The notes below the pieces were generated by a model. It saw only the letters and a program-made list of their open reading frames with translations, ran no database searches and was not told the DNA's origin. DNA of 64,000 bases from Trichocoleus desertorum NBK24 (GTDB lineage: Bacteria > Cyanobacteriota > Cyanobacteriia > FACHB-46). Shown here in pieces: positions 44,932 through 53,296 of the stretch. The position numbers and the translations under genes are program-made. The first letter of the stretch is position 1. Every line of letters starts with the position of its first letter. The stretch spans positions 4,543,628-4,607,627 of the forward strand of contig NZ_CP116619.1 of the NCBI RefSeq assembly GCF_030409055.1, written 5' to 3'.

Positions 44932-45675
44932 ATGAGTGTTCGGAAACAGCTTTCCCGTCGAAACATGTTGAAGTTTGGTGCGGGAGCTTTGGGCAGTGGC
45001 GCGATCGCCGTTGGGTTGAGTGCCAAATCACAGGCAGCTCCACCAGCCGTGACCAAACCAGCCCCTACCACAGGCGCTGCCAAGGCAAAAGTTGCCAAGG
45101 ATGACCTCAGCCCGGAACAGGCGCTGAAACTCTTAATGGATGGCAACAAGCGCTTTGTGACTCGAAAGCTGGAACGGCCTCGTCAAGATTGGGCCAGAGT
45201 GCAGGAAGTTGCCAAAGACCAAACTCCCTTTGCAGCGGTCTTAAGCTGTGCTGATTCACGAATTCCCTCTGAGATTGTTTTTGACCAGGGATTTGGAGAT
45301 TTGTTTGTCTGCCGCGTTGCGGGCAATGTCGCAACCCCTGAGGAAATCGGCAGTTTGGAATTCGGGGCTGCGGTGCTGGGAACCAAAGTGATTATGGTAA
45401 TCGGTCACGAACGATGTGGAGCGGTAAAAGCCACGATCAAGGGGGCACAGGTGCCAGGACAAATTGGCAGCCTAATTGATGCGATTAAACCTGCTCTAAG
45501 TCGCACCAACAAGTTCACAGGTGATCCGCTGGCAAAGGCAGCGAAAGCCAATGTGTCGCTGCAAGTTGACAAGCTCAAGGCTTCCCCAGTACTAGCCGAT
45601 CTGATTGCATCAGGAAAACTGAAAGTAGTGGGTGCTTACTACGATTTGGATGCTGGAACGATCACGCTCGTTTAA
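44932..45675 (+). CDS. ecaB: Exported beta-carbonic anhydrase (EcaB-like)
   Basis: 247 residues from the ATG at 44932 (AAAGGA upstream); the longer frame from 44860 overlaps ndhF3 and is rejected. A Tat signal (SRRNMLKFGAGALGSGAIAVG) predicts export. The beta-CA zinc site is complete: Cys106 and the Asp108/Arg110 dyad in CADSR, His159 and Cys162 in GHERCGA. The mature enzyme starts near residue 40. It interconverts CO2 and bicarbonate. It lies between ndhF3 and ndhD3 in one operon (59-bp and 30-bp gaps), pointing to a role coupled to the NDH-1MS complex. The symbol is by resemblance to Synechocystis EcaB; orthology is not proven. Confidence 0.9.
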   Translation: MSVRKQLSRRNMLKFGAGALGSGAIAVGLSAKSQAAPPAVTKPAPTTGAAKAKVAKDDLSPEQALKLLMDGNKRFVTRKLERPRQDWARVQEVAKDQTPFAAVLSCADSRIPSEIVFDQGFGDLFVCRVAGNVATPEEIGSLEFGAAVLGTKVIMVIGHERCGAVKATIKGAQVPGQIGSLIDAIKPALSRTNKFTGDPLAKAAKANVSLQVDKLKASPVLADLIASGKLKVVGAYYDLDAGTITLV

Positions 45676-45705
45676 TTGGTTCATCTTGCTGGAGTAAATC
45701 GCGTC

Positions 45706-47232
45706 ATGCTCAGTACAATCATTTGGCTGCCTGTGTTGGGCGCTGCTTTAATCGGATTTTGGCCGCAAACCTGGAGTCCACAGCGATCGCATTTTGTGGC
45801 TTGGGCAATCGCGGGTTTAACTTTTCTCGCCGCAGTATTCTTGGCGATCAACTTCGACTTTCAAGCATCGGGGCTGCAATTTCAAGAACATATTAGTTGG
45901 ATCGCTCCCCTTGGTCTCGACTATCGCCTAGGAGTGGATGGGTTGTCGTTGCCGTTGGTGGTGCTGAATGGGTTCCTAATTTGGATCGCAATTCAAAGCA
46001 CCCCTAAGCAAGTGTCCCGCCCTCGACTGTTCTACTCACTAATCTTCTTGCTGAGTGCCGCAGTGGCGGGAGCTTTTCTCGCCCAGAACTTGCTGTTGTT
46101 CTTCTTGTTCTACGAGCTAGAGCTGATTCCCCTCTATTTACTAATCGTGATTTGGGGGGGCGATCGCCGAGGCTATGCAGCAACCAAGTTTCTGATTTAC
46201 CAAGCACTCTCCGGGATTGTCTTGTTGATTGGATTTCTGGCTTGGGCTTGGGCGAGTGGATCGAGCACCTTCACAGTGGAAGTAGAAGCGTTGGCTTCTT
46301 CCTTACCAATGGGACTGCAACTCATATTGCTCTCGATTCTGATTCTAGGCTTTGGGATCAAAATGCCCCTGGTACCCTTCCATACTTGGCTACCGGATGC
46401 CTATGTAGAAGCCTCCACGCCTGTTTCAATTTTGTTAGGCGGCATTGTTTCTAAACTGGGCACCTATGGCTTGATCCGATTTGGCCTTGCTTTGTTTCCC
46501 GATGCGTGGCATGTGGTAGCACCTTGGTTGGCTACTGCGGCTGTCGTTACCTCTTTGTATGGCGCTTTGGTGGCGATCGCTCAGACCGACATGAAGAAGA
46601 TGATCGCCTACAGCTCTGTCTCCCACCTCAGTTATGTGTTGCTGGCTAGTGCAGCTGCTACGGAACTGAGTCTCTTGGGTGCGGTTTGCCAGATGGTGGC
46701 TCACGGCTTGATCTTGGCACTCCTGTTCTATCTCGTGGGTGTGATTGAAGCCAAAACAGGTAGCCGCGATTTGGCTCAACTGCAAGGACTGTTAAACCCT
46801 AAGCGTGGATTGCCTTTAATCAGCGGAATTTTAATCTTGGGGACAATGGCGAGTGCTGGAATTCCTGGAATGGTCGGCTTTGTCGGTGAGTTTCTCAGCT
46901 TTCAAGGGAGCTACATCATGTTTCCGGCGCAAACGCTGCTTTGCCTAGCCAGTACTGGACTCACCTCAGTTTATTTTGTGCTTCTGATTAACCGAGCGTT
47001 GTTTGGTCGCTTAGAAGACAAGCTCAGCTACCTGCCTAAGGTGACTTGGGAAGAACAAATCCCGGCGATCGCTCTAATCGCTTTGATTGTTCTATTAGGG
47101 GTGCAACCGAATGCGCTTGTGAGATGGAGTCAAACCACTACCAATTCTCTCGTGGCAATGGTGGCTGAGCACAGCCCACAGCAGGTTGCTCTCACCCCGC
47201 ACTCCCCTCAATCCGAAATAGTGAACCCATAA
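45706..47232 (+). CDS. ndhD3: NDH-1 subunit D3 (CO2-uptake NDH-1MS)
   Basis: 508 residues from ATG 45706 (GGAG upstream); the TTG at 45676 immediately after the CA stop is not needed. NuoM-type antiporter-like subunit with about 14 helices: MLSTIIWLPVLGAALIGF, DYRLGVDGLSLPLVVLNGF, LLFFLFYELELIPLYLLIVIWGG (functional Glu), GFGIKMPLVPFHTWLPDAYVEASTPVSILL, IAQTDMKKMIAYSSVSHLSYVLL. Pairs with NdhF3 to form the CO2-uptake-specific membrane arm extension carrying CupA. Confidence 0.94.
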   Translation: MLSTIIWLPVLGAALIGFWPQTWSPQRSHFVAWAIAGLTFLAAVFLAINFDFQASGLQFQEHISWIAPLGLDYRLGVDGLSLPLVVLNGFLIWIAIQSTPKQVSRPRLFYSLIFLLSAAVAGAFLAQNLLLFFLFYELELIPLYLLIVIWGGDRRGYAATKFLIYQALSGIVLLIGFLAWAWASGSSTFTVEVEALASSLPMGLQLILLSILILGFGIKMPLVPFHTWLPDAYVEASTPVSILLGGIVSKLGTYGLIRFGLALFPDAWHVVAPWLATAAVVTSLYGALVAIAQTDMKKMIAYSSVSHLSYVLLASAAATELSLLGAVCQMVAHGLILALLFYLVGVIEAKTGSRDLAQLQGLLNPKRGLPLISGILILGTMASAGIPGMVGFVGEFLSFQGSYIMFPAQTLLCLASTGLTSVYFVLLINRALFGRLEDKLSYLPKVTWEEQIPAIALIALIVLLGVQPNALVRWSQTTTNSLVAMVAEHSPQQVALTPHSPQSEIVNP

Positions 47233-47336
47233 TGTCCTGAGCAATTTTCACGCCCTGAACATACGACGCGATCGCTTAGCCAGAGTTTCTTGAATCAATT
47301 CCTATCCCGTCCTATCCCGAAAAGGAGATCTGCAAC

Positions 47337-48623
47337 ATGACAACTGCAACTGCAACCCAGCTACCTCCTTCTACCCATGAATTTGCCGAGGTGATTCATC
47401 GGTTAGAAGCGGGTGGTGCCATGCTGCCTGACACGCCAGAAAACCTCATGCAAATTATCGGCATCTACAAAGCCTATGCGGTGCCGATGGATTTTTACTG
47501 GCGAGATCTCCTTTATATTGCTGAGCGAGTCTTCCTCAATCCCTTGCCCTTTTTCAAGTACTTCCTCCCTCAAGAATATTTAGATTTACATAACCACTAC
47601 GCCGGAGACGACGCAGATTTGCGGATTTGGCGAGGCGAAGCGACCGCCCATCCAGAACTGCTTGCATTCATGCAGAAGGGCGAAACCACCCAAATGCCCA
47701 AGCTGTTCCACCATTTGCTGCACGATCGCGTCAATATGGAGTTTGCCGAAGCTTGTATGCGAGCGATGTTGTGGCATCGGGGCATGGGTGGCAAGTTTGA
47801 CCCCTACCTCGACACTCCCGAATACAAAGCCGCTGCCGATCGCGCCATCAAGGCCTACTTCAAGGGCAATCCTGCGATGCTGGGCCTCTACAAGCTATTC
47901 CCAGAGATGTTTATTGAGCAGGTGCGGCAGTTGTCTTACTATGCCAACCTGGGATTGTTTTGGGAAGTCATGGCTCCCGTGTTCTTTGAGATGAGCGATC
48001 GCTACGATTGCGGGGAAATCACCACCGTTCCCGAAGCGATGAATTTCTTGGTGAATGGTATCTTTGCCGTCGCAGGCCGTCCCATTTACCACCACGTCTA
48101 CATCGACGGAGAGTGCTACGAAATCATCCCCAAATCCTGCGGATTTACCTGGCTCTACGAAGCTGCTCTCCCCTATGTGGAAGCCGTTTTCTATCGCACT
48201 GCTCCCTTCCGGGGCACCAAGTCCTACAACGCTCAAGCGGAGCAAGTTCCAGCCGAGCAGAAAGATTTCCACTATGGCATTCTTTACGCCGATGTCAATC
48301 CTGTCGGGACAGCAGGGATTCCTCCGACACTGCTGATGCAGGATATGTTGCACTTCTTGCCCCCCTACTTGGTGGACTATTACCAGCAACATTGCCGTGG
48401 CAAAGATGACATGCTGATTCAGCTAGGCGTGACTTTTCAGCGATCGATGTATTGCGTGACTTCAGCAGTCATTCAAGCACTCCGGACGGCGTTGCTTTAC
48501 CCCTTAGATGATCAAAATCCCAAGCATTTGCAAGCCAATCGAGAGTTCTTTGAAGCGCAGATCGATCGCTTTAAGCGTCCAGAAGCTCGCTTGCGGGATA
48601 TTCAGTCTCAATCTTATCGATAA
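47337..48623 (+). CDS. cupA: CO2 hydration protein CupA (ChpY)
   Basis: 428 residues, cytoplasmic-side protein on NdhF3/NdhD3 that converts CO2 to bicarbonate vectorially. Recognised by LPDTPENLMQIIGIYKAYAVPMDFYWRDLLYIAE, HHLLHDRVNMEFAEACMRAMLWHRGMGG (the His/Arg pair that in the known complex sits near the zinc), VNGIFAVAGRPIYHHVYI and YGILYADVNPVGTAGIPPTLLMQDMLHFLP. Length fits CupA. A strong AAGGAG precedes the ATG. The 104-bp gap from ndhD3 contains a small CCTATCCCG direct repeat. Confidence 0.95.
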   Translation: MTTATATQLPPSTHEFAEVIHRLEAGGAMLPDTPENLMQIIGIYKAYAVPMDFYWRDLLYIAERVFLNPLPFFKYFLPQEYLDLHNHYAGDDADLRIWRGEATAHPELLAFMQKGETTQMPKLFHHLLHDRVNMEFAEACMRAMLWHRGMGGKFDPYLDTPEYKAAADRAIKAYFKGNPAMLGLYKLFPEMFIEQVRQLSYYANLGLFWEVMAPVFFEMSDRYDCGEITTVPEAMNFLVNGIFAVAGRPIYHHVYIDGECYEIIPKSCGFTWLYEAALPYVEAVFYRTAPFRGTKSYNAQAEQVPAEQKDFHYGILYADVNPVGTAGIPPTLLMQDMLHFLPPYLVDYYQQHCRGKDDMLIQLGVTFQRSMYCVTSAVIQALRTALLYPLDDQNPKHLQANREFFEAQIDRFKRPEARLRDIQSQSYR

Positions 48624-48653
48624 ATAATCCTACACCCTGAAACCTCAAACACT

Positions 48654-49055
48654 ATGGCTGATATTGTTGATATTGCAGTGAGTGCAGGTTCCTTTAATAC
48701 TTTGGTAGCAGCAGTCCAAGCCGCAGGTTTAGTTGATACGCTGAAAGGCCCAGGCCCATTTACAGTCTTTGCGCCGAATGATGCCGCCTTTGCCAAACTG
48801 CCGCCCGGAACCATTCACACCTTGCTGCAAAATATTCCTCAATTGGCGCGGATTCTTACCTATCATGTCGTGTCGGGTAAATGGACTCAAGCTGACCTGG
48901 CAAAGGTAGACTCTCTCACCTCTGTAGAAGGTTCTCCCATCCGCCTGGATTTATCCGATGGCTTTGAGGTCAAAAATGCCACGGTGGTTGCTCCGGACAT
49001 TGAAGCCGATAATGGCGTTATTCACGTCATTGACAATGTGATTTTAATGGGCTGA
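48654..49055 (+). CDS. cupS: Fasciclin-domain subunit CupS
   Basis: 133 residues, one fasciclin (FAS1) domain: [56 protein letters not shown] and [13 protein letters not shown]. There is no signal peptide. CupS is the small soluble subunit at the tip of the NDH-1MS complex next to CupA. It starts 30 bp after cupA and is the last gene of the operon; an inverted repeat follows. Confidence 0.93.
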   Translation: MADIVDIAVSAGSFNTLVAAVQAAGLVDTLKGPGPFTVFAPNDAAFAKLPPGTIHTLLQNIPQLARILTYHVVSGKWTQADLAKVDSLTSVEGSPIRLDLSDGFEVKNATVVAPDIEADNGVIHVIDNVILMG

Positions 49056-49066
49056 ATTAGTGTTGC

Positions 49067-49111
49067 AAGGGCGATCGCGCTAGGTTTGTATGAATTGCGA
49101 TCGCTCCCTTT
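49067..49111. terminator. Inverted repeat between convergent cupS and peptidase genes
   Basis: AAGGGCGATCGC (49067-49078) pairs with GCGATCGCTCCCTTT (49097-49111) apart from one bulged base. Probably a bidirectional terminator built from two HIP1 octamers. Confidence 0.55.
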
Positions 49112-49131
49112 GCCCTGACCTATACCTCAGC

Positions 49132-50100
49132 CTACTTATCTCGTCGAATTCGATTGATCTCTTTTTGCAGTTCCTCCAATTGCCGCCGCAACTCTTCTGC
49201 TTCGGCTTGAGGCGATTTTGCCGAAGTATTGACCGCTCCTGCCGCTTCAGCACGGGCATAATGACCTTGGCGAATCTGGCGGTATTCTTCTGAGCTGGCC
49301 CATTCGCGGATGTAACGAATGCGCTCAACTGGGAAAGGATGGCTGAGCATGGAGCCTTGAGAGCCGTTGCCGTTGTAGAGCAAAAACTTGTAGATCTGGT
49401 TCAAGCCATCTTGGTCTAGCTCTTGGTAGCTTTCCGATTGGCGGATAAATTCATTTAAGCTGCACTCTTGCAGATGCTTGCTGCTGCCACCCGCAATTTT
49501 CATCATGGTTTGCATAACTAACGTTAGGTCGTCGGTGGCGAGGAGTGCGGCGCGATCGGAAGTCAGTTCGGCTTTGCGTCGCCATTCGTAAAAGGCATAG
49601 ATTAAACCACTGCCAACGATGTTGCCTAAACCCATCGTCATTTCTCCGAGCGCTGCTACCATCTGAATGGCCCAATTCGCCATCTGGATCAAAGTAGTAT
49701 GACCGCATTTGATGTGGCCTAATTCATGAGCCAGCACAACTCGAATTTCAGCGTCGCTGAGTAAGTCCAACAGTCCTGTATGAAGGACAATATAAGGATG
49801 CTCTTCTCCCAAGGCGTAACTGTTAGCCAGAGGATTTTGCACCACAAACAGAGAAGGCTCTGGGTGAATGTCTAGGTCGCGGACACATTCGCGAAAAAGG
49901 TGATAGATCGAGGCGTACTGACGAGGGCCAACTTGAATGCTGTTGCCCATTAAATAAATCAGTTGGGGCCGTTCGTAGAGAAATTCCACAAATTTCCGAG
50001 CCACGAGATCGAAGCCAGGGACATTGCGTAGAGCTTGCTCGGCTTGGCGATCGAGGGGATGCCGAAATGCTTCACTCGAAATTCCTGGATAGGTAGGCAT
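49132..50100 (-). CDS. M48-family metallopeptidase
   Basis: 322 residues. Zinc site HELGH at 125-129 (VVLAHELGHIKCGH) with the downstream Glu in RRKAELTSDRAALLA, typical of M48 peptidases. The catalytic domain (about 55-265) is followed by a C-terminal coiled coil (AEAEELRRQLEELQKEINRIRRD). A hydrophobic segment follows HELGH (about 140-170), so it may associate with membranes, but no N-terminal signal is seen. It probably takes part in protein quality control (inference). Related cyanobacterial homologues are stand-alone genes; here it is convergent with cupS. Confidence 0.9.
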   Translation of the reverse strand: MPTYPGISSEAFRHPLDRQAEQALRNVPGFDLVARKFVEFLYERPQLIYLMGNSIQVGPRQYASIYHLFRECVRDLDIHPEPSLFVVQNPLANSYALGEEHPYIVLHTGLLDLLSDAEIRVVLAHELGHIKCGHTTLIQMANWAIQMVAALGEMTMGLGNIVGSGLIYAFYEWRRKAELTSDRAALLATDDLTLVMQTMMKIAGGSSKHLQECSLNEFIRQSESYQELDQDGLNQIYKFLLYNGNGSQGSMLSHPFPVERIRYIREWASSEEYRQIRQGHYARAEAAGAVNTSAKSPQAEAEELRRQLEELQKEINRIRRDK

Positions 50101-50291
50101 CGCAACACTCCTTAATGGTTGATCTCGAAAATCCAGTAGACTCCCAATACTTGTATAACAAGTCGGAGGCTGCTTTTGAGTGATTTCGGATTGCCAAGTT
50201 GGATCAAGGCGATCGCTTTTTGTAGCTTACGATTCTACACTGCTCGCGATCGCCCGGAATAATAGGGACAACTGCACTTCTTCAACTGCCT

Positions 50292-50516
50292 ATGAAGCCG
50301 TACCAAACGCTAGCGACGATGCTCTCCACCATCACCGGGCGCTTGACTGTCAGCAGTAGCCACAGACGTAGCGACTTCTCGGAAGCCAATCCGATGCTGC
50401 ATGCTCTGTTACTCGAACATCCGGAGTTGGAGCATCCAGAAATTCTGTTGACTCAGCTACCCAAAGAAGCTGCCTTTTCTTCTAGGACAGAAGAAGATTT
50501 GCTCTTGACTCGCTAG
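50292..50516 (+). CDS. Small hypothetical protein
   Basis: 74 residues from an ATG, no family recognised. The sequence is hydrophilic with a repeated short motif EHPELEHPEILL, basic N-terminus (RLTVSSSHRRSDFSEANPM) and acidic end (SSRTEEDLLLTR). A clear rho-independent terminator follows 80 bp downstream at 50595-50624 in the same orientation, which supports a real transcript. Confidence 0.5.
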   Translation: MKPYQTLATMLSTITGRLTVSSSHRRSDFSEANPMLHALLLEHPELEHPEILLTQLPKEAAFSSRTEEDLLLTR

Positions 50517-50594
50517 TTAGCAGTCTAAGTAGGGGCACTACTGCATTGGTCATAGACCAAATACCTGTTTCTCCGAAGCGCGATCTCACGTAGT

Positions 50595-50624
50595 TCTCCA
50601 GTCGTAAGGCTGGAGATTTTTTTG
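50595..50624 (+). terminator. Rho-independent terminator
   Basis: TCTCCAG (50595-50601) / CTGGAGA (50610-50616), 7-bp stem followed by seven T. Serves the 50292 gene. Confidence 0.85.
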
Positions 50625-50650
50625 TTTAACTAGCCTTTGATCTTTGTCCC

Positions 50651-50682
50651 AAAATTAAAAGCCCCAGTCAAAGACCGAGGCT
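50651..50682 (-). terminator. Terminator of the Psb34-like gene
   Basis: Arms AGCCCCAGTC (50660-50669) and GACCGAGGCT (50673-50682) pair at 8 of 10 positions; on the minus strand the stem is followed by TTTTAATTTT. Confidence 0.7.
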
Positions 50683-50721
50683 GGGAAGTTATATGTTAGC
50701 TAGCGCTTTTTATACAAGTTG

Positions 50722-50892
50722 TTAGCTAGCAGATAGGGCGACAAATATAGAAGTTGCGACCAAAAGAACGGCGATCGCGCCTTGGAATAGGTAACGCTGT
50801 TGTTGTTCTGGGGTGGGATATTCTGCGTAGTACATGGCAGGCTCAGCTGCGTAGTTGTTGAGAACGCCGTTTTCGTCGGTTGTGTAACGCAT
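50722..50892 (-). CDS. psb34: Psb34/Ssl1498-family photosystem II assembly peptide
   Basis: A 56-residue gene shorter than usual cut-offs. It has the family layout: conserved N-terminus MRYTTDENGVLNNYAAEP, a Pro-rich turn (YPTPEQQQRY) and one membrane helix (about 35-54, LFQGAIAVLLVATSIFVAL). Ssl1498/Psb34 binds photosystem II assembly intermediates and is thought to act late in assembly, possibly exchanging with HliA/HliB. The start ATG at 50892 is followed by a complete frame to TAA at 50722-50724, and a terminator lies downstream at 50651. A 10-bp direct repeat (GTTAGCTAGC) straddles the stop codon. Confidence 0.72.
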   Translation of the reverse strand: MRYTTDENGVLNNYAAEPAMYYAEYPTPEQQQRYLFQGAIAVLLVATSIFVALSAS

Positions 50893-51161
50893 GTCTTTTT
50901 CCCTTTGTTGCTTTATGTAAACTAATGTAACAGATTATTTACAAATTGCAACACTTTTCCAGTTTTCTGCTAGTCATTTTTCTGGGGGTAGCTATAAGCA
51001 TGGCTTAACTGTGCCTTCAACTCCCGACGGGCAGGCGATCGCGAGTTTAGGGAGAAGACCCACGCCAAAATAACCGTCACCCTAAAGGGTTCGGCTACGT
51101 TTACAAAGGCTGCCTACGCAGCCTCGAAGTTTCGAGTTACTAGAAATCGAGCAGTAACGAA

Positions 51162-52022
51162 TTACAAACTGTTAGTAGCAAATGTATTGCACTGGTCGGG
51201 GTCGCCACTCTGCACACCTCGACGGAACCACTCGACTCGTTGCGCTGAGCTGCCGTGGGTAAATGATTCAGGCACCACGTAACCTTTAGAGCGACTTTGG
51301 AGGCGATCGTCTCCAATACTACTCGCAGCAGTTAGGGCTTCTTCGATGTCACCTGTTTCTAAAACTTGGCGGGAACGATTGGCTTGGTTGGCCCAGACAC
51401 CTGCGAAGCAATCGGCCTGTAGCTCTAAACGGACGGAGAGTTCATTGGCTTCGGCTTTGCTGCTGGCTTGGCTTTGGAGCGATCGCACCTTATCGGAGAT
51501 GCCGAGTAAGTTCTGGACATGATGGCCTACCTCATGTGCCACGACATAAGCCTGAGCAAAGTCCCCAGGTGCGTCATAGCGGTTTTGCAGGTCTTCGTAG
51601 AAACTCAAGTCGATGTAAACTTTTTGGTCTCTAGGGCAATAAAACGGCCCGACTGCTGCTTCGGCATAACCACAAGCGGATTCCACTGCTCCCGAAAACA
51701 ACACGAGTGTAGGTTCGATGTAATCTTCGCCTGCCTGTTGGAAAATTTGGTTCCAGGTGTCTTCGGTGTCGGCAAGCACAACTGAGACGAAGTCGGCCAT
51801 TTGATCTTCAGCAGGAGAACTGGTGTTTTGGGTGGAGTTGGGGTAGGAGCGATCGCCGGAGGGGGCTGCTTGATCCAGAATGACGCTAGGATCACCACCT
51901 AAAAATGCGACTACCAGTGCCAAGAGTATTGAGCCAATACCGCCACCAACTAGGGGGGCAGAAACTCTAGAACCACGCCGATCTTCAACGTTTTCGCTTC
52001 TACGACCAAATTCCCAACGCAT
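51162..52022 (-). CDS. YpfJ-type neutral zinc metallopeptidase
   Basis: 286 residues. N-terminal basic segment with MRWEFGRRSENVEDRRG (family start), a membrane helix (about 26-43), a polar linker and a catalytic domain with HEVGH at 163-167 (AYVVAHEVGHHVQNLLG). Other signatures: YCPRDQKVYIDLSFYEDL, LRLELQADCFAGVWA, and the closing HGSSAQRVEWFRRG. Catalytic domain predicted in the periplasm. The substrate is unknown. A 269-bp upstream gap separates it from the Psb34-like gene and contains a GGCTGC/GCAGCC hairpin (51104-51119). Confidence 0.92.
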   Translation of the reverse strand: MRWEFGRRSENVEDRRGSRVSAPLVGGGIGSILLALVVAFLGGDPSVILDQAAPSGDRSYPNSTQNTSSPAEDQMADFVSVVLADTEDTWNQIFQQAGEDYIEPTLVLFSGAVESACGYAEAAVGPFYCPRDQKVYIDLSFYEDLQNRYDAPGDFAQAYVVAHEVGHHVQNLLGISDKVRSLQSQASSKAEANELSVRLELQADCFAGVWANQANRSRQVLETGDIEEALTAASSIGDDRLQSRSKGYVVPESFTHGSSAQRVEWFRRGVQSGDPDQCNTFATNSL

Positions 52023-52204
52023 GGCAGCTTTCCGAATGGCTTTATGGGTCTAGTTTGGCTTTCCTAGGCTAGCGATATCACCCTCTGTGGACTTAATCTA
52101 GAAGGAGCGTTCAATCTGCCAACCTATATAAACGGGCAGATTTATCCCTATTTATTCAGGCTGTTGCGACATTTGCGATCGCCTTTGGATGTGGCATTTT
52201 TTGA

Positions 52205-52283
52205 AGAACCGAACCCTTGGGGGCGCTTGCTCCCAAACCCCCGATGAGGGACGGCTGCGTTCCCCAGACCCCCTCCAGAAGGG
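52205..52283 (-). repeat. Interspersed intergenic repeat, copy 1
   Basis: On the minus strand this roughly 80-bp segment aligns with 61680-61757 (plus strand) at about 85% identity by eye. It is bounded by an AACCCTT / AAGGGTT inverted repeat and is G-rich on one strand. It lies in the 284-bp gap between the YpfJ-type gene and the broken glycosidase gene. Confidence 0.75.
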
Positions 52284-52306
52284 TTTTGTGGTATGCAGGT
52301 TCAGGA

Positions 52307-53281
52307 TTAAGGAGGCGTTTGCTTTTGAGGGATGGTGGGGCGATCGCTTTCTTTTGGCAGCACTAGCAAGACAGATTTGACGAGGCGTTGAATGGGATCT
52401 CCTTCGGTGTGAACTTTGCCGTACCAAGTTTTGCCTTGGTAATAAAAGGAGGAGGAACTGCCGCCGTCTAAGTTTATGGCCTGCTTTGCACCTAGAGTTT
52501 TCAGGAAGGTTGTGAGTTCAGTAAAGGTCATGCCTGAATCGGTAGGGGATTCTGACTTTTGCGCCACCATGACCCAAAGCACATCTCCTGTTTGGGTGAG
52601 GGCGATCGCGGTTCTGGCGTTGGGTTGATTGATGCCTAACGGATCTCGAATCACTTCTCCATTGACGGTATCCACAAATCCTTCTGGCTGTGCAGTCATC
52701 TCTGGGAGTAGGCGAGGGCCACCACCCACAGCATCGATTAGCTGGCAGTTGGCAGGGAGAGGCGCGTTGTGCGGAGCAATGTCATAGCGAAAAGTAGAAC
52801 CGCATTGATAGCGGCGAAACTCGGTGCGGTTAAAAATTTGGTTTAGGTAAGGAGATAGGTCTGGGTTGTTGACTAAGCGCTCGTTTAGTTTTGGATTGGC
52901 TGCTAATTTGCCTTCTAGGATCACCTAAGAAGTTGATTTCTGATTGGTTGGGTCAAAGAAGCCACCGTTGAGGACGGCGATCGCGCCATGCTGCTGGGCG
53001 AAGCTATCTAATGTATCAACACTTTCTGAGAGGGCAGGCACCACTGCAAATGAGCTTTGTGCTGAAATCAGCAAGGTATGGACAGTGCTATGAGCCAAAC
53101 TGTAGGTTTTATACTGCAATGGCAAATTGGGTTGCCCTTGAGATGAGACAGGTGACATAGTTGATGGCATGGATTCTGGGGTAGATGGGGTTCGAGCCAC
53201 TATCAGCAGGGCGATCGCCAAACTTCCTAACCCTGTTAGCACCCAACTCAGTCGCCACATCTTACTCACAAATGGTTGCAA
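52307..53281 (-). pseudogene. Phosphodiester glycosidase (DUF2233/NAGPA) gene with one in-frame stop
   Basis: Reading frame of 325 codons interrupted by a single TAG at 52925-52927. Upstream part: signal/membrane anchor (about 10-28) and the domain start with GAIAVLNGGFFDPTNQ. Downstream part: FRRYQCGSTFRYDIAP, AVGGGPRLLPEM, LGINQPNARTAIAL and NLDGGSSSSFYYQG, the catalytic-fold motifs. In homologues I would expect a Tyr at the stop position (STSYV...), so a TAC/TAT to TAG change is likely. A GTG directly follows the TAG (TAGGTG), so re-initiation could yield the C-terminal part. The rest of the frame is undamaged, which suggests a recent event, read-through, or a sequencing error. Confidence 0.85.
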
Positions 53282-53296
53282 ACCTTAGAATTTTAA

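Noticed and set aside
50695-50730. Direct repeat GTTAGCTAGC flanking the Psb34-like stop codon
   Set aside because: Probably a small local duplication; no functional meaning can be argued.
52152-52427. 91-codon minus-strand ORF
   Set aside because: It lies in the repeat element and overlaps the 3' end of the glycosidase frame; composition follows the repeat.
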